Origin: Roseiarcus sp963816065 | Lineage (GTDB): Bacteria; Pseudomonadota; Alphaproteobacteria; Rhizobiales; Beijerinckiaceae | Direction of reading: 5' to 3' | NCBI GenBank assembly: GCA_963816065.1 | Contig: CAWFJG010000002.1 | Location: forward strand, 124,001 to 188,000 | DNA: 64,000 nucleotides | Part shown: positions 27,656 through 38,033 of the stretch, piece by piece | Layout: each line of letters begins with the position of its first letter | Position numbering within the stretch: position 1 is the first letter of the stretch | The notes under the pieces: generated by a model | Database searches by the model: none | The model's input: only the letters and a program-made list of their open reading frames with translations | What the model was told of the DNA's origin: nothing | Position numbers and translations under genes: made by a program

Positions 27656-28228
27656 TCAGTGTCCGTGACTGTGCGAGTGGCTGTGGTCATAGTCATGGTC
27701 AGGATGATCGCAGGCGCCGTGATCATGGTCGTGGTCGTGGTCATGCGCATGCTCATGCCCGCGATGGCCATGGCCATGGTCATGCCCGCGCGCCGCCGCC
27801 TGCACGTAGGCGCCGCCTTCCGGATTGAACGGCGCCTCGACCGCGACGACGCGGGCGCCGAGGCCCTTGACCATGTCCTCGATCACCGGATCGCGGCGGA
27901 CGCGCAGCGCCTTTGCGGACATCTCGGTCTCGAGGTGCCGGTTGCCCAGGTGCCAGGCGACGCGCATCAGCGCGAGCGGGTCGGCGGCGCGGATTTCGGC
28001 GAGCGGTTCGGGCGCCGCGACCACCTCGACGATCCGGCCGTCCTCGAGCCTCAGCCCGTCGCCGCCGCGCAGCATCGCGGCTTCCGGCAGGTCGAGGAGA
28101 AAGGCAAAGCCCTGGACGCCGGTCATGACGAAACGTCGGCGATAGCGCTCGTCGAATTCCAGCACCACGCTGTCGATCGGCGTCCCGCTCCAGTCGCCGG
28201 CCGGGAGAACCTGGTCCGCCCGCAGCAT
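27656..28228 (-). CDS. ureE: Urease accessory protein UreE with a long His-rich tail
   Basis: 190 residues from ATG 28228 (MLRADQVLPAGDW). UreE delivers nickel for urease maturation. It has a peptide-binding N-terminal domain, then a metal-binding domain with WHLGNRHLETEM, which contains the conserved histidine at the dimer interface, and EAPFNPEGGAY. The last 42 residues are a histidine/aspartate-rich tail with about 20 histidines, typical of nickel-storing UreE variants. It is followed by ureF, and rnpB lies just upstream on the same strand. Confidence 0.93.
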   Translation of the reverse strand: MLRADQVLPAGDWSGTPIDSVVLEFDERYRRRFVMTGVQGFAFLLDLPEAAMLRGGDGLRLEDGRIVEVVAAPEPLAEIRAADPLALMRVAWHLGNRHLETEMSAKALRVRRDPVIEDMVKGLGARVVAVEAPFNPEGGAYVQAAARGHDHGHGHRGHEHAHDHDHDHDHGACDHPDHDYDHSHSHSHGH

Positions 28229-28271
28229 CTCCGCTCCTTCGCTTTCCCCGCCAGCATGGACAAGGGGCAAT

Positions 28272-28672
<401 letters not shown>

Positions 28673-28783
28673 CGGGGCATAGAAGGCGCAGGCGCCGGCG
28701 GTCAAGAGAAAAGGACACACATCCGCCGTCGTCGCGGCGGCGCGATCCATGGCGGCCGTCGGACGGCCGCCATGGCGTCGGTC

Positions 28784-29269
28784 TTACGGGCAGGCGTCCC
28801 AGAAGCCCTGGGTCCGGCTCGGGTCGGTATAGTACCAGCACAGGCCGGGCTGGGGCGGCGGCGGGGCCCAGGACGCGGCGACCGCGGCGGTGACGAAGCC
28901 GATCGCCGCGCCGGCGGCGATCGCCCCGCCCGGCGCCCAGCGATACCAGCCCGGCCGGCCGACCCAGGCCGCGCGCGGGCCGACGACGACGGCGCCGCCG
29001 CGATAACCGCCATGATAACCGCCGTGATAACCGCCGTGATAACCGGGACGGTAGCCGGGATGCACGCCGGGCCGATACCCGGGATGCGGGCCTGGACGAC
29101 CGTGCACATGACCCGCCGGCCCGCGATGGACGTAGGCATGCACGATCATGTCGTCGCCGACCTGCGCCCCGGGAGCGCCGCCGACCAGTTCCAGCGCCTG
29201 CGCCTGAAACGGCCATGACATCAGCGCGGCGACGGCCGCGGCTTTGACGAGTTGCGATGAAATCATCAT
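28784..29269 (-). CDS. Exported Gly/His/Tyr-rich repeat protein
   Basis: About 161 residues. The start is one of two adjacent ATGs at 29269/29266, preceded by GGAGGGG. A signal peptide (LVKAAAVAALMSWPFQAQA) is followed by low-complexity repeats of the types HPGYRPG and YHGGYHGG, then a hydrophobic stretch (IAAGAAIGFVTAAVAASW) and the end CWYYTDPSRTQGFWDACP. Similar small exported proteins ending in an aromatic-Asp-Pro...Trp-Asp pattern are common in Hyphomicrobiales, without known function. The repeats may bind metal or cell wall, which is only a guess. Confidence 0.65.
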   Translation of the reverse strand: MMISSQLVKAAAVAALMSWPFQAQALELVGGAPGAQVGDDMIVHAYVHRGPAGHVHGRPGPHPGYRPGVHPGYRPGYHGGYHGGYHGGYRGGAVVVGPRAAWVGRPGWYRWAPGGAIAAGAAIGFVTAAVAASWAPPPPQPGLCWYYTDPSRTQGFWDACP

Positions 29270-29559
29270 TTCCCCTCCGCTGGGAGCGCCGGCTCTTATG
29301 CGCGGCCCGGTTCGGCCGGCCGGCGGGGGCATCCTGCCCCAGCGGGCCGAAAAAAGAAAACCGACGAATGCGGGGGAATCCGCGCGATCCACCGAAGTTG
29401 AACGTCGCCGCAATTTGCGGGTCGTGGGCGCGCGGTCGATGGGGCCGCTTACGGACGCCCGCCTTTCGACGGGCGATGGACCGCGTCAGCCGCGATCGTG
29501 AGCAACGCCGCAATACAATGCCGTTTGCTCAAAGGCCTTTCGCCTTCACGCTCGCGCTC

Positions 29560-29978
29560 TCAAGCGCTCCAAGGGTCGAACTTCGCCAAGTCGAGCAGTT
29601 CGAAGTCGCGGACGTTTCGGGTCGCCAAGGTCAGGGATCGCATTTGCGCCGTCGCCGCGATCAGCGCGTCCAACGGGGCAATCGTGCGACCCTGCGAAGC
29701 GGCGCGCTCGGCTGCTCCCCGCCGCGTCGGCAATGGTTTGATCAACTGGGAGAATTCGGCTCGCAAATCTTGCCTTCAAAGACCCTAGCCATGCCGCTAG
29801 ACGTTCGACTCGGGCGCGATCGCCAAGGCGCGACAGGCCATAAGTCGGCTCGTGTAGACTGATGACGCTCAGCCAGAGGTCTCCCTCGCGCAAGAAACTT
29901 GAGCACGCGCGTATCCGGAGAAGGTTTGACGAGCTCCGAAACGACAGTCGTATCGACGAGGAAAGAGGCCACGCGCAA
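29560..29978 (-). CDS. PIN-domain ribonuclease (VapC-like), two frameshifts
   Basis: Three segments in successive frames make one PIN protein of about 139 residues: FLVDTTVVSELVKPSPDTRV, then LWLSVISLHEPTYGLSRLGD, then IAPLDALIAATAQMRSLTLA and RNVRDFELLDLAKFDPWS. The conserved acids are D in VDTT, E in the VISLHE strand, D in PLDALIAA and D in RNVRDF. VapC toxins cut tRNA or rRNA. No antitoxin gene is visible upstream; a short frame before it (GSPFDDLNGS) could be the end of one. The start is TTG 29978 or GTG 29972. It could be inactive if the frameshifts are real. Confidence 0.7.
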
Positions 29979-30085
29979 ATGCTTCCGTTCAAGTCATCGA
30001 ACGGACTGCCGCGATCGTGGGACCGCGACGGCAGTTCGAGGTCAAAGCCATGAGCCCCCGACAGTCCCAGCGCCTGATGGCGCTT

Positions 30086-31213
30086 TCAGGAAAAGACCAC
30101 CACCTGCCGGACACCGATTCCCTCGCGCAGGCGATCAAAGCCCTCGTTGATGTCATCGAGCGTGAGCCGATGAGTCAGCAGCATGTCGACCGGGAGCTTG
30201 CCGGCCTTGAAGAGGGCGATGAGACGCGGAACATCGCGCAACGGGGCGGCCGAGCCGATGTAGGAGCCCTTGAGCGTTCGCTCTTCGGCGACCAGCGTCA
30301 CCGGCGCGAGCGGCATCCGCTTGTCCGGATGCGGCAGGCCGGCCGTCACGGTCGTGCCGCCCCGCCCGGTGACCGCGTAGGCCAATTCGAGCGCCGGCAC
30401 GGCCCCGGCCATGTCGAAGGCGACCTCGACCCCGCCCGCCGAGAGCGCCCGGACGGCCTGCACGGCGTCGGGCGCGCCGGCGTAGACGCTGTCGGTCGCC
30501 CCGAGCACGCGCGCAAAAGCGAGCTTGTCGTCGGAGAGATCGACGGCGACGATCTGGCGCGCGCCGGCGAGCTTCGCGCCGATTACGGCGCTGAGGCCCA
30601 CCCCGCCGAGGCCGATTACTGCGACCGACGCGCCCGGCTGGACTTTCGCCGTGTTGATCACCGCCCCGACCCCGGTCAGCACCGCGCAGCCGAACAGCGC
30701 CGCGAGCTCGAGCGGCAATTCGGGATCGATCTTCACGCAGGATTCGCGCGCGACGACCGCGTGGTCGGCGAAGGCCGAAACGCCGAGATGATGATGGACC
30801 GGCTCGGCCTTGAAGGCGAGGCGCCGCTCGCCCGAGAGGAGCGTCCCGGCGCCGTTGGCTCTCGCGCCCGGCTCACAGAGCGCCGGCCGCCCCGCGGCGC
30901 AGGGGCCACACCGTCCGCAACTCGGCACGAAGACGAGCACCACGTGATCGCCGACCGCGAGATCCGTGACGCCGTCGCCAAGCGTCTCGACGACCCCCGC
31001 CGCCTCGTGGCCGAGCGCCATGGGAACCGCACGCGGCCGCGAGCCATCGATCACCGACAGGTCCGAATGACATAAGCCGGCCGCGGCGACGCGCACCAAA
31101 ACCTCGCCGCGGCCGGGCGGAGCGAGGTCAAGCACGACCACGTCCAGCGGTTGCGACCTGACGTAGGGCGGCGGCAGGCCTGTTTCCCTGAGAAGGGCGG
31201 CTCGGATGCGCAT
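30086..31213 (-). CDS. Zinc-dependent alcohol dehydrogenase
   Basis: An intact 375-residue medium-chain dehydrogenase. Zinc ligands are seen in AAGLCHSDLSV and GHEAAGVVE (catalytic site) and in PSCGRCGPCAAGRPALC, the structural four-cysteine lobe. The coenzyme fold has VAVIGLGGVGLSAVIGA. The overall layout resembles class III-like and aryl-alcohol dehydrogenases, but the substrate cannot be told. It is monocistronic, divergent from ubiK. Confidence 0.88.
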   Translation of the reverse strand: MRIRAALLRETGLPPPYVRSQPLDVVVLDLAPPGRGEVLVRVAAAGLCHSDLSVIDGSRPRAVPMALGHEAAGVVETLGDGVTDLAVGDHVVLVFVPSCGRCGPCAAGRPALCEPGARANGAGTLLSGERRLAFKAEPVHHHLGVSAFADHAVVARESCVKIDPELPLELAALFGCAVLTGVGAVINTAKVQPGASVAVIGLGGVGLSAVIGAKLAGARQIVAVDLSDDKLAFARVLGATDSVYAGAPDAVQAVRALSAGGVEVAFDMAGAVPALELAYAVTGRGGTTVTAGLPHPDKRMPLAPVTLVAEERTLKGSYIGSAAPLRDVPRLIALFKAGKLPVDMLLTHRLTLDDINEGFDRLREGIGVRQVVVFS

Positions 31214-31407
31214 GCAATGTCCTCGACGTTCCGCGTGTCGCCCGATTCTAGCGCCCGTTCGGCGCGCTTGTCATCGGCACATGAGGGGCCTCTGGCGCGC
31301 CGGAACGCATAAGCCCGTCCACCCTTGCGCGCCGCGTCGCCGAGCGCCACATATCTGCCGCGCCACGGGTCCCCGATTGCGGCTCGCGGGCAAAAAAGGA
31401 GCCGCTC

Positions 31408-31668
31408 ATGCCGCAGACCAACAGCCGTTTCTTCGACGATCTCTCGCGCCTGATGACGGACGCGGCGGGTCTTGCCGACGGCGCTCGGCGGGAAGCGCAG
31501 ACCTTCGCCAAGAGCCAGCTCGAGCGCATGATGGCCGGCATGGATCTCGTCAGCCGTGAGGAATTCGAGGCCGTGCGCGAGATGGCGGCGAGGGCGCGCG
31601 AGGAAAACGAGAAGCTTGCCGCCCGCATCGCCGCCCTCGAGGCGAAGCTTGCCGGGCCAACTCCCTGA
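31408..31668 (+). CDS. ubiK: Ubiquinone biosynthesis accessory factor UbiK
   Basis: 86 residues of the BMFP/UbiK family. The N-terminal half has NSRFFDDLSRLMTDAAGLA. The C-terminal half is a coiled coil, VSREEFEAVREMAARAREEN and KLAARIAALEAKL, which trimerises. UbiK assists the soluble ubiquinone-making complex with UbiJ. A ybjN-like gene follows, an order often seen in this bacterial group. Confidence 0.88.
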   Translation: MPQTNSRFFDDLSRLMTDAAGLADGARREAQTFAKSQLERMMAGMDLVSREEFEAVREMAARAREENEKLAARIAALEAKLAGPTP

Positions 31669-31882
31669 CGGGATTCACCTTCTTTCGCAGAGTCTTGATT
31701 CGTTTCACAGATTCTGTGGACGGCGGATTCGGCTAGGTTTACGATTCGCTGCGAATCATTGAGGTTGCGGCCGTTCGCTCCGGGAACGGAGCGGGCCGCA
31801 CGGGCGGCGGGCGAACTCGAAGCGCGTCGTCCAGAGCCTGTGTCGTAGCCGTGTCCCGTATCCCCCGCCGGAAAGACTCCTG

Positions 31883-32386
31883 ATGAGCATGATCGAGACT
31901 GTCGCCGACGATCGACCTGAACATCCGGTCGACGTGGTGGAGCGGTTGGCCGCCATCAACGAATGGACCTTCGACCGCGCCGAGGAGGACGAGATCTCGA
32001 TCCTGGTCGCGGGGGACTGGGCCAATTACGATCTAGCCTTTACCTGGCTTCCCGACATCGAATCGCTGCACGTCGCCTGTTCGTTCGATCTCAAGGCGCC
32101 GGCGCGCAAGCGCGCGGCGGTCAGCGAGCTGATCCAGCTCATCAACGAGCAGCTGTGGCTTGGTCACTTCGACATCTGGCGTGAGCAGGACCTGGTCATG
32201 TTCCGCCATTCCGTCTGCCTCGCCGGCGGAGCCAATGCGAGCGACGCCCAGTGCTCGGCGGTGGTGAAGGCGGCGGTTTCGGCCTGTGAGACCTATTTTC
32301 AGGCGTTCCAGTTCGTGCTCTGGGCCGACCGCGCCCCTCGCGAGGCGATCGCCTTCGCGGCTTTCGAGACCCGCGGCTCGGCCTGA
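31883..32386 (+). CDS. YbjN-domain protein
   Basis: 167 residues, cytoplasmic, related to the YbjN/bacterial sensory-transduction domain whose fold resembles type III secretion chaperones. It has INEWTFDRAEEDEISILVAG, FTWLPDIESLHVACSFDL and NEQLWLGHFDIWREQDLVMF. The function is not established. It lies 214 bases after ubiK. proC, a frequent neighbour, is not present. Confidence 0.82.
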   Translation: MSMIETVADDRPEHPVDVVERLAAINEWTFDRAEEDEISILVAGDWANYDLAFTWLPDIESLHVACSFDLKAPARKRAAVSELIQLINEQLWLGHFDIWREQDLVMFRHSVCLAGGANASDAQCSAVVKAAVSACETYFQAFQFVLWADRAPREAIAFAAFETRGSA

Positions 32387-32524
32387 CGGGCGCGGTCGCC
32401 GCCGGCTCGATTTGTCGTGCTCCGAGGGCTGGCGTTTCTGCGCATTTGCGTGTAAGAGCCCGCCTTCCCGTTTTCCCGCGCGAAAGACATACGTTTTTTG
32501 CGCGTTTGGTTTGGAGTTGTATCA

Positions 32525-32719
32525 ATGGCCGTTCCGAGACGCAAAACGTCGCCCTCCCGCCGCGGCATGCGTCGCTCCGCCGACGCTCTCAAGGCGCCGA
32601 CCTATGTCGAGGACAAGGACTCCGGCGAGCTGCGCCGTCCGCACCACATCGACATGAAGACCGGGATGTATCGCGGCCGTCAGGTGCTCAAGCCGAAGAA
32701 CGCGCCCGCCGAAGCCTGA
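32525..32719 (+). CDS. rpmF: 50S ribosomal protein L32
   Basis: 64 residues starting MAVPRRKTSPSRRGMRRSAD, with HHIDMKTGMYRGRQVL at the end. This is the zinc-free L32 form common in alphaproteobacteria. It is not followed by plsX, its usual partner in many bacteria, but by a strong terminator. Confidence 0.95.
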   Translation: MAVPRRKTSPSRRGMRRSADALKAPTYVEDKDSGELRRPHHIDMKTGMYRGRQVLKPKNAPAEA

Positions 32720-32745
32720 TCGGACGCCCATTCGAGGCAGCGGCG

Positions 32746-32771
32746 AAGCCGGCCCCCTGGGCCGGCTTTTT
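32746..32771 (+). terminator. Rho-independent terminator of rpmF
   Basis: A nine-base perfect stem AAGCCGGCC / GGCCGGCTT with a five-base loop, running into five T. It lies 27 bases after the rpmF stop. Confidence 0.9.
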
Positions 32772-32895
32772 GTCGTGCGCCCACCCGATCAAGGCGGCCG
32801 CGCCCGCCCAGAAGAGCTGCCTTCCCTTGCGGGGAAGGGAATGCCGCCGCTCCCTGCAACCTGGCCCGCCCGCTGTGACGCCGTCGTTTCTCCAG

Positions 32896-32968
32896 CCTGT
32901 TATGCGCCTGTTCCAGCCTGTTAACGACCTGATAACGACCTGTTCGGTTGCCTGTTTCCGCGCCTGCC
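32896..32968 (+). repeat. Helically phased CCTG(T/A)T array, copy B
   Basis: Seven CCTGTT/CCTGAT/CCTGCC hexamers start at 32896, 32907, 32917, 32928, 32939, 32951 and 32963, that is 10-12 bases apart. The core matches copy A at 21333. The rest of the gap between rpmF and the transporter gene (32772-33144) contains no gene. Confidence 0.7.
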
Positions 32969-33144
32969 CATAGCCAACAAATCGGCGGGTTGTATTCCAG
33001 GCAACAAACTGACATTGCACGACTTTCGGAAACAGGACGTCGATCGTAGCGCCAAGAAACGCCCTGCTAACAGGCAGTCGGGATCGCCCGAGGCGCGGAC
33101 CGGGTACGGAACGATTAGGGCCAAATCGAACCGCGGGCGGCGGA

Positions 33145-34027
33145 TCAGCCGTTGCGCGAAGCGACGACGGCGCCCCCGACGATCAGCGCGCAGGCCACGG
33201 CGAGCGACGGGGCCGCGGGCGCGACTCCGCCGCCACCAGAATGAGCGTCGAAAGCACCGGCGCGGCATAGGCCGCCACGCCGAGCAGGCGGATGTCGCCG
33301 TGCTTCACCCCATAGTCCCACACGTAGAAGGCGAGCCCCACGGGGCCTAATCCGAGGCCGAGGATGGCGAGCCATTCGACGGCGCCGGCAGGAATAACGG
33401 TCGTCTCGAACACGGCATGGCAGGTCGCCGCCAGCGCAGCGGTCGCGAGGCAGAAGCCCGCGACCGCCTCGGTCGGCGCGCCCGCGAGCGTCCGCGACAG
33501 CACCGAATAGCCGGACCAGACGAAGGCGCAGCACAAAGCCAGGCCGTAACCGACCAGCGCCTGCCGCCAGCGCCAGCAAAGCTCGCGCCCTTCGAGAGAA
33601 AGAGCGTGGCGGCGCCGGCAAAGCCGAGCGCCGCGCCGATGAGGTGGCGCGCGCTCAGGCGCTCGCCCGGCAGGACCGCGGAGAATAGGACGATCAGCAG
33701 AGGCCAGAGATAGGCGATCAGGCTCGCATCGGCCGGAGGGGCGCGTCGAAGCGCCGCAAAGTAGAGCGCGTGATAGCCGAAAAGGCCGCCGATCCCCACC
33801 GCCCACACTTTGGCCGGCTGGCGGAGCGCCGCCAGTCGTCCGCGCGCCGCGGCATAGGCGACCCCGCAAAGGCCGCCGACGGCGAAGGTGAGGGCCGCCA
33901 GTTCGAACGGCGGCGCCTCCCCCGACAGGGCCGTCATGAGCGCGAGCGTCGACCACAGCGCGATCGCGGCGAATCCGACCAGTGTGGCGGAGAGATTTGC
34001 GGGCGAAGCGACCGGCGACGGAGTCAT
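33145..34027 (-). CDS. EamA/DMT-family transporter, two frameshifts
   Basis: About 293 residues with ten hydrophobic segments, of the drug/metabolite transporter superfamily. It opens TLVGFAAIALWSTLALMTAL, has IAYLWPLLIVLFSAVLPGE in the first half and GPVGLAFYVWDYGVKHGDIR with AAYAAPVLSTLIL in the second, the usual duplicated EamA layout. Frame breaks near 33580 and 33215 are repaired by single bases. The SRNG-stop at 33145 ends the last helix correctly. The substrate is unknown; family members export amino acids or other small molecules. It is divergent from degP, about 200 bases apart. Confidence 0.82.
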
Positions 34028-34221
34028 GGATCGCGCTGCTATCAGGCGCTGGCGGCCATGGAAAGAGCGGCCGCGCCGGTCGACGGCAGGTCGCTCCGGC
34101 CGAAACACGCCCCGTCAACATTACTAAGCTTTCATCTCGAGGCCATGCGAAGGTTAGGGCGCAAGGCCGATCATCTGGGCAAGGTCGCATTTCGCGTGGC
34201 GACTGAGTGCGGGATCCAGAA

Positions 34222-35698
34222 TGCGCGACCTCGGTCTATCCACCGCGTTGCGTCTTGCCTTGCTCACGGGCGTCGCATGTGCGGCCGTCGCTGGCGGCGG
34301 CGGCTGACAGCCTTTCGGATTCGGGCCGCGCCGTCGGAGCGACGGAGGCCGCGACGCCTCGGCTGAGCGCCGGGCCGGCGTCGTTCGCGGACATCGTCGA
34401 TCGCGTGACGCCCGCCGTCGTCTCGGTCAAGGTGAAGATCGTGGACGCCGACGATGCAGACGGAGCTTGCCGGATCTTTCGCCGAGCAGCCCCCTCTATC
34501 GCTTTTTCCGACACTTCGGTCTGCCGGACGACGGCGACCCGGCGCCGCATGGCCATTCGACCCGATGGCGCAGGGGTCGGGCTTCTTCATTTCGCCGGAC
34601 GGATACATCGTCACCAACAATCACGTGGTCGATCATGCGCGCGAGGTCGACGGTCACGACTTGCGGGCGGCAAGACGCATGCCGGCCAAGGTGATCGGCG
34701 CCGACAGAAAGACCGATCTCGCCTTGCTGAAAGTGAATGGGCAGCGACTTCGCCTTCGTGACGTTCGCGTCCCAGCCGCCGCGGGTCGGCGATTGGGTGA
34801 TCGCGGTCGGCAATCCGTTCGGCCTCGGCGGCACGGTGACGGCGGGCATCGTCTCGGCGCGCGGCCGCGACATCGGCTCCGGCCCCTATGACGACTTCCT
34901 GCAGATCGACGCGCCGGTCAACCACGGCAATTCGGGCGGCCCGACCTTTAACGGCCAGGGCGAAGTCGTCGGCGTCAACACCGCGATCTTCTCGCCGTCG
35001 GGCGGCAGCGTCGGCATCGGCTTCGCCATCGCCAGCGACGTGGTCAAGACGGTCGTCGAGCAACTCAAGGAGAATGGGTCGGTCACCCGCGGCTGGATCG
35101 GGGTCCAGATCCAGTCGGTGACGCAGGATATCGCCGATAGTCTCGGCGTGAAGAACGCCAGCGGCGCGCTGGTCGCCGGGGCGCAGAAGGACTCGCCCGC
35201 GGCCTCCGCCGGAGTGAAGAGCGGAGACGTCATCACGGCGTTGGACGGCGAGACGGTCGCGGATCCCCAGGAGCTGGCCCGCCGGATCGCGGCGATGGGT
35301 CCGAAGAAGACGGCTAAGCTTGGCGCTGATTCGCGACGGCGCGGCGAAAACCATCGCCGTGACGCTCGGAACGATGCCGCCGGACAGGGCCGAAAGGCGG
35401 AGCTGAACCAAGACAGCGAGATTCGACCGCGCTCGCCAAGCTCGGCCTGACGTTGCGCGCCGACCGGGGCGATGGCGGGGTCGTGGTCGCGGGGGTCGAA
35501 CCGGACAGCCCGGCCGCCGACGAAGGGCTCAAGCGCGGCGATATCATCCTTGAGGTGCGTGGCAAGGCGGTCCGCGAGCCGTCCGACGTCGCCTCGGAGA
35601 TCGACGCGGCCAAGACCGATGGAAAGAGAAGCGTGCTGTTGCGCGTCAAATCGGACGATGGCGAGCGCTTTCTCGCCCTTCCGACACGCGCGTCCTGA
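34222..35698 (+). CDS. degP: Do/HtrA-family periplasmic serine protease, several frameshifts
   Basis: A signal peptide starts MRDLGLSTALRLALLTGVA. The trypsin-like domain has the triad: His in IVTNNHVVDHA, Asp in RKTDLALLKV, Ser in NHGNSGGPTF. Two PDZ domains follow (around 35090-35330 and 35450-35690). At least six single-base breaks occur between 34300 and 34745 and one or two near 35320-35440; the residues on both sides of each are conserved. DegP degrades or refolds misfolded envelope proteins. The gene precedes a two-component pair and glnE, an order common in Hyphomicrobiales. Confidence 0.88.
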
Positions 35699-35923
35699 GG
35701 TCCGGCGCGCGCCCCGAATACGGCACGCCGGCAAACAAATGGGCGGAAGGAAAATATGGGCTCGTCCCCGGCCCAGCGCGTTGCGCTCCCTTCGTCCAGT
35801 CGGCGGTCGCACAATCCCCGCCCGCGCGACGCCGGCAACGCGGCGGCAGGTTCCACTCAGCCCCCCGGACCTGCCGCCGCACCTTTTTTGGCCAAGCTGG
35901 CGCAATCTGTTATATAGCGGCTT

Positions 35924-36607
35924 ATGCGAATTCTGATCATCGAAGACGACCGCGACGCGCAGCCTATCTCTCAAGGCCTTTCGCGAGGCCGGGCATGTCG
36001 TCGACCCCGCCCATGATGGCGTCAGCGGGTACGACATGGCGCTCGAGGGCGGTTACGATGTCGCGATCGTCGACCGGATGCTGCCGAAAATGGACGGCCT
36101 GACCCTCATCGGCGCGCTGCGCAGCCAGAAAAACGAAACCCCCATCCTGATCCTGTCCGCGCTCGGGCAGGTGGACGACCGGGTCAAGGGCCTCAGAGCC
36201 GGCGGCGACGATTATCTCGCCAAGCCGTATGCGTTCTCCGAACTGCTCGCCCGAGTCGAGACGTTGGCGCGGCGCCGTCCGGCAGGCGCTCCGGAGGAGA
36301 CCGTGTATCAGGGTCGGCGACCTCACACTCGACCGTCTTTCTCACAAGGTGGCGCGCCGCGGCGAGGAGATCGTGCTGCAGCCGCGCGAGTTCCGGCTGC
36401 TCGAGTATCTGATGCAGAACGCCGGCAAGGTCGTCACCCGGACCATGCTGCTCGAGCACGTCTGGGACTACCATTTCGACCCCCAGACCAACGTGATCGA
36501 CGTCCATGTCTCGCGCCTCCGGGCCAAGATCGACAGGGATTTCGACGCGCCGCTGCTTAGCACCGTTCGCGGCGCCGGGATACATGATTCGTGACGGCGC
36601 TCGCTAA
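35924..36607 (+). CDS. OmpR-family response regulator, several frameshifts
   Basis: The receiver domain has MRILIIEDDRDA (acid pocket), VAIVDRMLPKMDG with the phosphorylated Asp, and the Lys in YLAKPYAFSELL. The C-terminal winged helix has REFRLLEYLMQNAGKVVTRT and NVIDVHVSRLRAKID. Two missing bases (near 35957 and 35972) and two extra bases (near 36308 and 36578) must be corrected. The corrected stop at 36605-36607 overlaps the kinase start by 17 bases, so the pair is translationally coupled. Confidence 0.87.
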
Positions 36608-38033
36608 ACTCTTCAGGGCCACCGCCTTTCGTCTGGCGCTGGCGATTTTGGCGGTCAGCGCCGTCGGGGCGGGCGTCGTGCTCGCGATCATCGCCTGGCA
36701 GGTCATCTCGGTCGTCGACGAGGAGATCGCCCGAACGATCGACGCCGAGGCCAAGGGCTTGACCGACACCTACAACCACGACGGGCTCGTCGGTCTCTAC
36801 TCTTCGATCGAGGCGCGCAAGCGCCAACCCGGCGCGGCGCTCTATCTGCTGACCGATCCGGCCGGCGAAGCGCTGGCTGGCAACGTCGAGCAGATTCCGC
36901 TGGAAGTGCTAGAGCGGCACGGCTTCATCGTCGTTAACTACCGCACCAACGGACCAGGCGACCGGGTCCGCCAGGCGCTCGTGCGCATCTACAAGGTGCC
37001 GCCCGGTTTCCTTCTCCTGGTCGGTCACGACCTCGGCGACCGCGGCCGGATCGAAAACGTTATGGTCCGGGCGTTGGCGATCTCTCTGATCTTCTTCGCC
37101 GCGCTCGCAGCGGTGGGGGCGCTGTTCGTCGCCCGCAACGTGCTCAAGCGCATCGACGATATCAACACCTCGGCGCACGGAATCATGAAGGGCGACATGA
37201 CCGGCCAGCTCCCGGTTTCCGGGTCCGGCGACGAACTCGACCGGCTGGCCGAGAGCCTCAACGCGATGCTCAAACGGATCGGACTCTTGATGCAGGGTCT
37301 GCGGGAGGTCAGCGACAACATCGCGCACGATCTGCGTACGCCCCTTACCCGCCTGCGCAACCACGCCGAGGCGGCCCTCGCCTTCGGCGACGACGCCGCC
37401 AGCTATCGCGCGGCCCTCGAGAAGACGATCGAGGAGTCCGACAGCCTGATCAAGGTCTTCAATGCGCTTCTCCTGATTGCGCGGGCCGAGGCCGGCGCCG
37501 GCGTCGAGGGGCAAAGCTCGTTCGACCTCGGCGAGGCGGCACGAGCGGTCGCGGAACTCTACGAGCCGATCGCAGACGAGGAGGGCGTCGCTCTGACCGT
37601 CTCGGTCGACGGTCCGCTCCATGTCCGGGGCAATCGCGAGTTGATCGGCCAGACGATCGCCAATCTGATCGACAACGCGCTGAAATACGGAGCGCACGCC
37701 GAGGGCGCCGTCAAGCCCGAAATCGTCGTGGCGGCGCGGCGATTGAGCGACGTCGTCGAACTGATCGTCGCCGACCGCGGTCCGGGCGTCTCGCCGCGGG
37801 ACAGGGAGCGCGTGCTGGGGCGTTTCGTTCGGTTGGAGGGCTCGCGCTCGCGCCCCGGCTCGGGACTCGGCCTCTCGCTCGCCGCCGCCGTCGCGCGCAT
37901 GCATGGCGGCAGAGTGGAACTCGAGGACAACCGGCCCGGCTTGCGGGTGCGTGTGATCCTGCCCGCCGGGGCCGCTCCGCTCTCGCTGCCGGGGCCGGCG
38001 CACGCGGTCGTCAATGAACCGATCGCTGGCTGA
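36591..38033 (+). CDS. Membrane histidine kinase with HAMP domain
   Basis: An intact 480-residue protein starting at GTG 36591. Two membrane helices (about residues 13-38 and 161-184) flank a periplasmic sensor of about 120 residues. HAMP follows, then the phosphorylated His246 in SDNIAHDLRTPLTRLRNHAE. The ATPase domain has NLIDNALKYG (N box), ADRGPGVSP (G1) and GSGLGLSLAAAVARMHGG (G2). It is the partner of the response regulator just upstream. The signal is unknown; with degP alongside, envelope stress is a reasonable guess. Its stop overlaps glnE by 20 bases. Confidence 0.9.
   Translation: MTALAKLFRATAFRLALAILAVSAVGAGVVLAIIAWQVISVVDEEIARTIDAEAKGLTDTYNHDGLVGLYSSIEARKRQPGAALYLLTDPAGEALAGNVEQIPLEVLERHGFIVVNYRTNGPGDRVRQALVRIYKVPPGFLLLVGHDLGDRGRIENVMVRALAISLIFFAALAAVGALFVARNVLKRIDDINTSAHGIMKGDMTGQLPVSGSGDELDRLAESLNAMLKRIGLLMQGLREVSDNIAHDLRTPLTRLRNHAEAALAFGDDAASYRAALEKTIEESDSLIKVFNALLLIARAEAGAGVEGQSSFDLGEAARAVAELYEPIADEEGVALTVSVDGPLHVRGNRELIGQTIANLIDNALKYGAHAEGAVKPEIVVAARRLSDVVELIVADRGPGVSPRDRERVLGRFVRLEGSRSRPGSGLGLSLAAAVARMHGGRVELEDNRPGLRVRVILPAGAAPLSLPGPAHAVVNEPIAG

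Noticed and set aside
32896..32968. Phased hexamers as a CRISPR array
   Set aside because: The period is 11 bp with no 20-40 bp repeats or spacers, and no cas genes are present.
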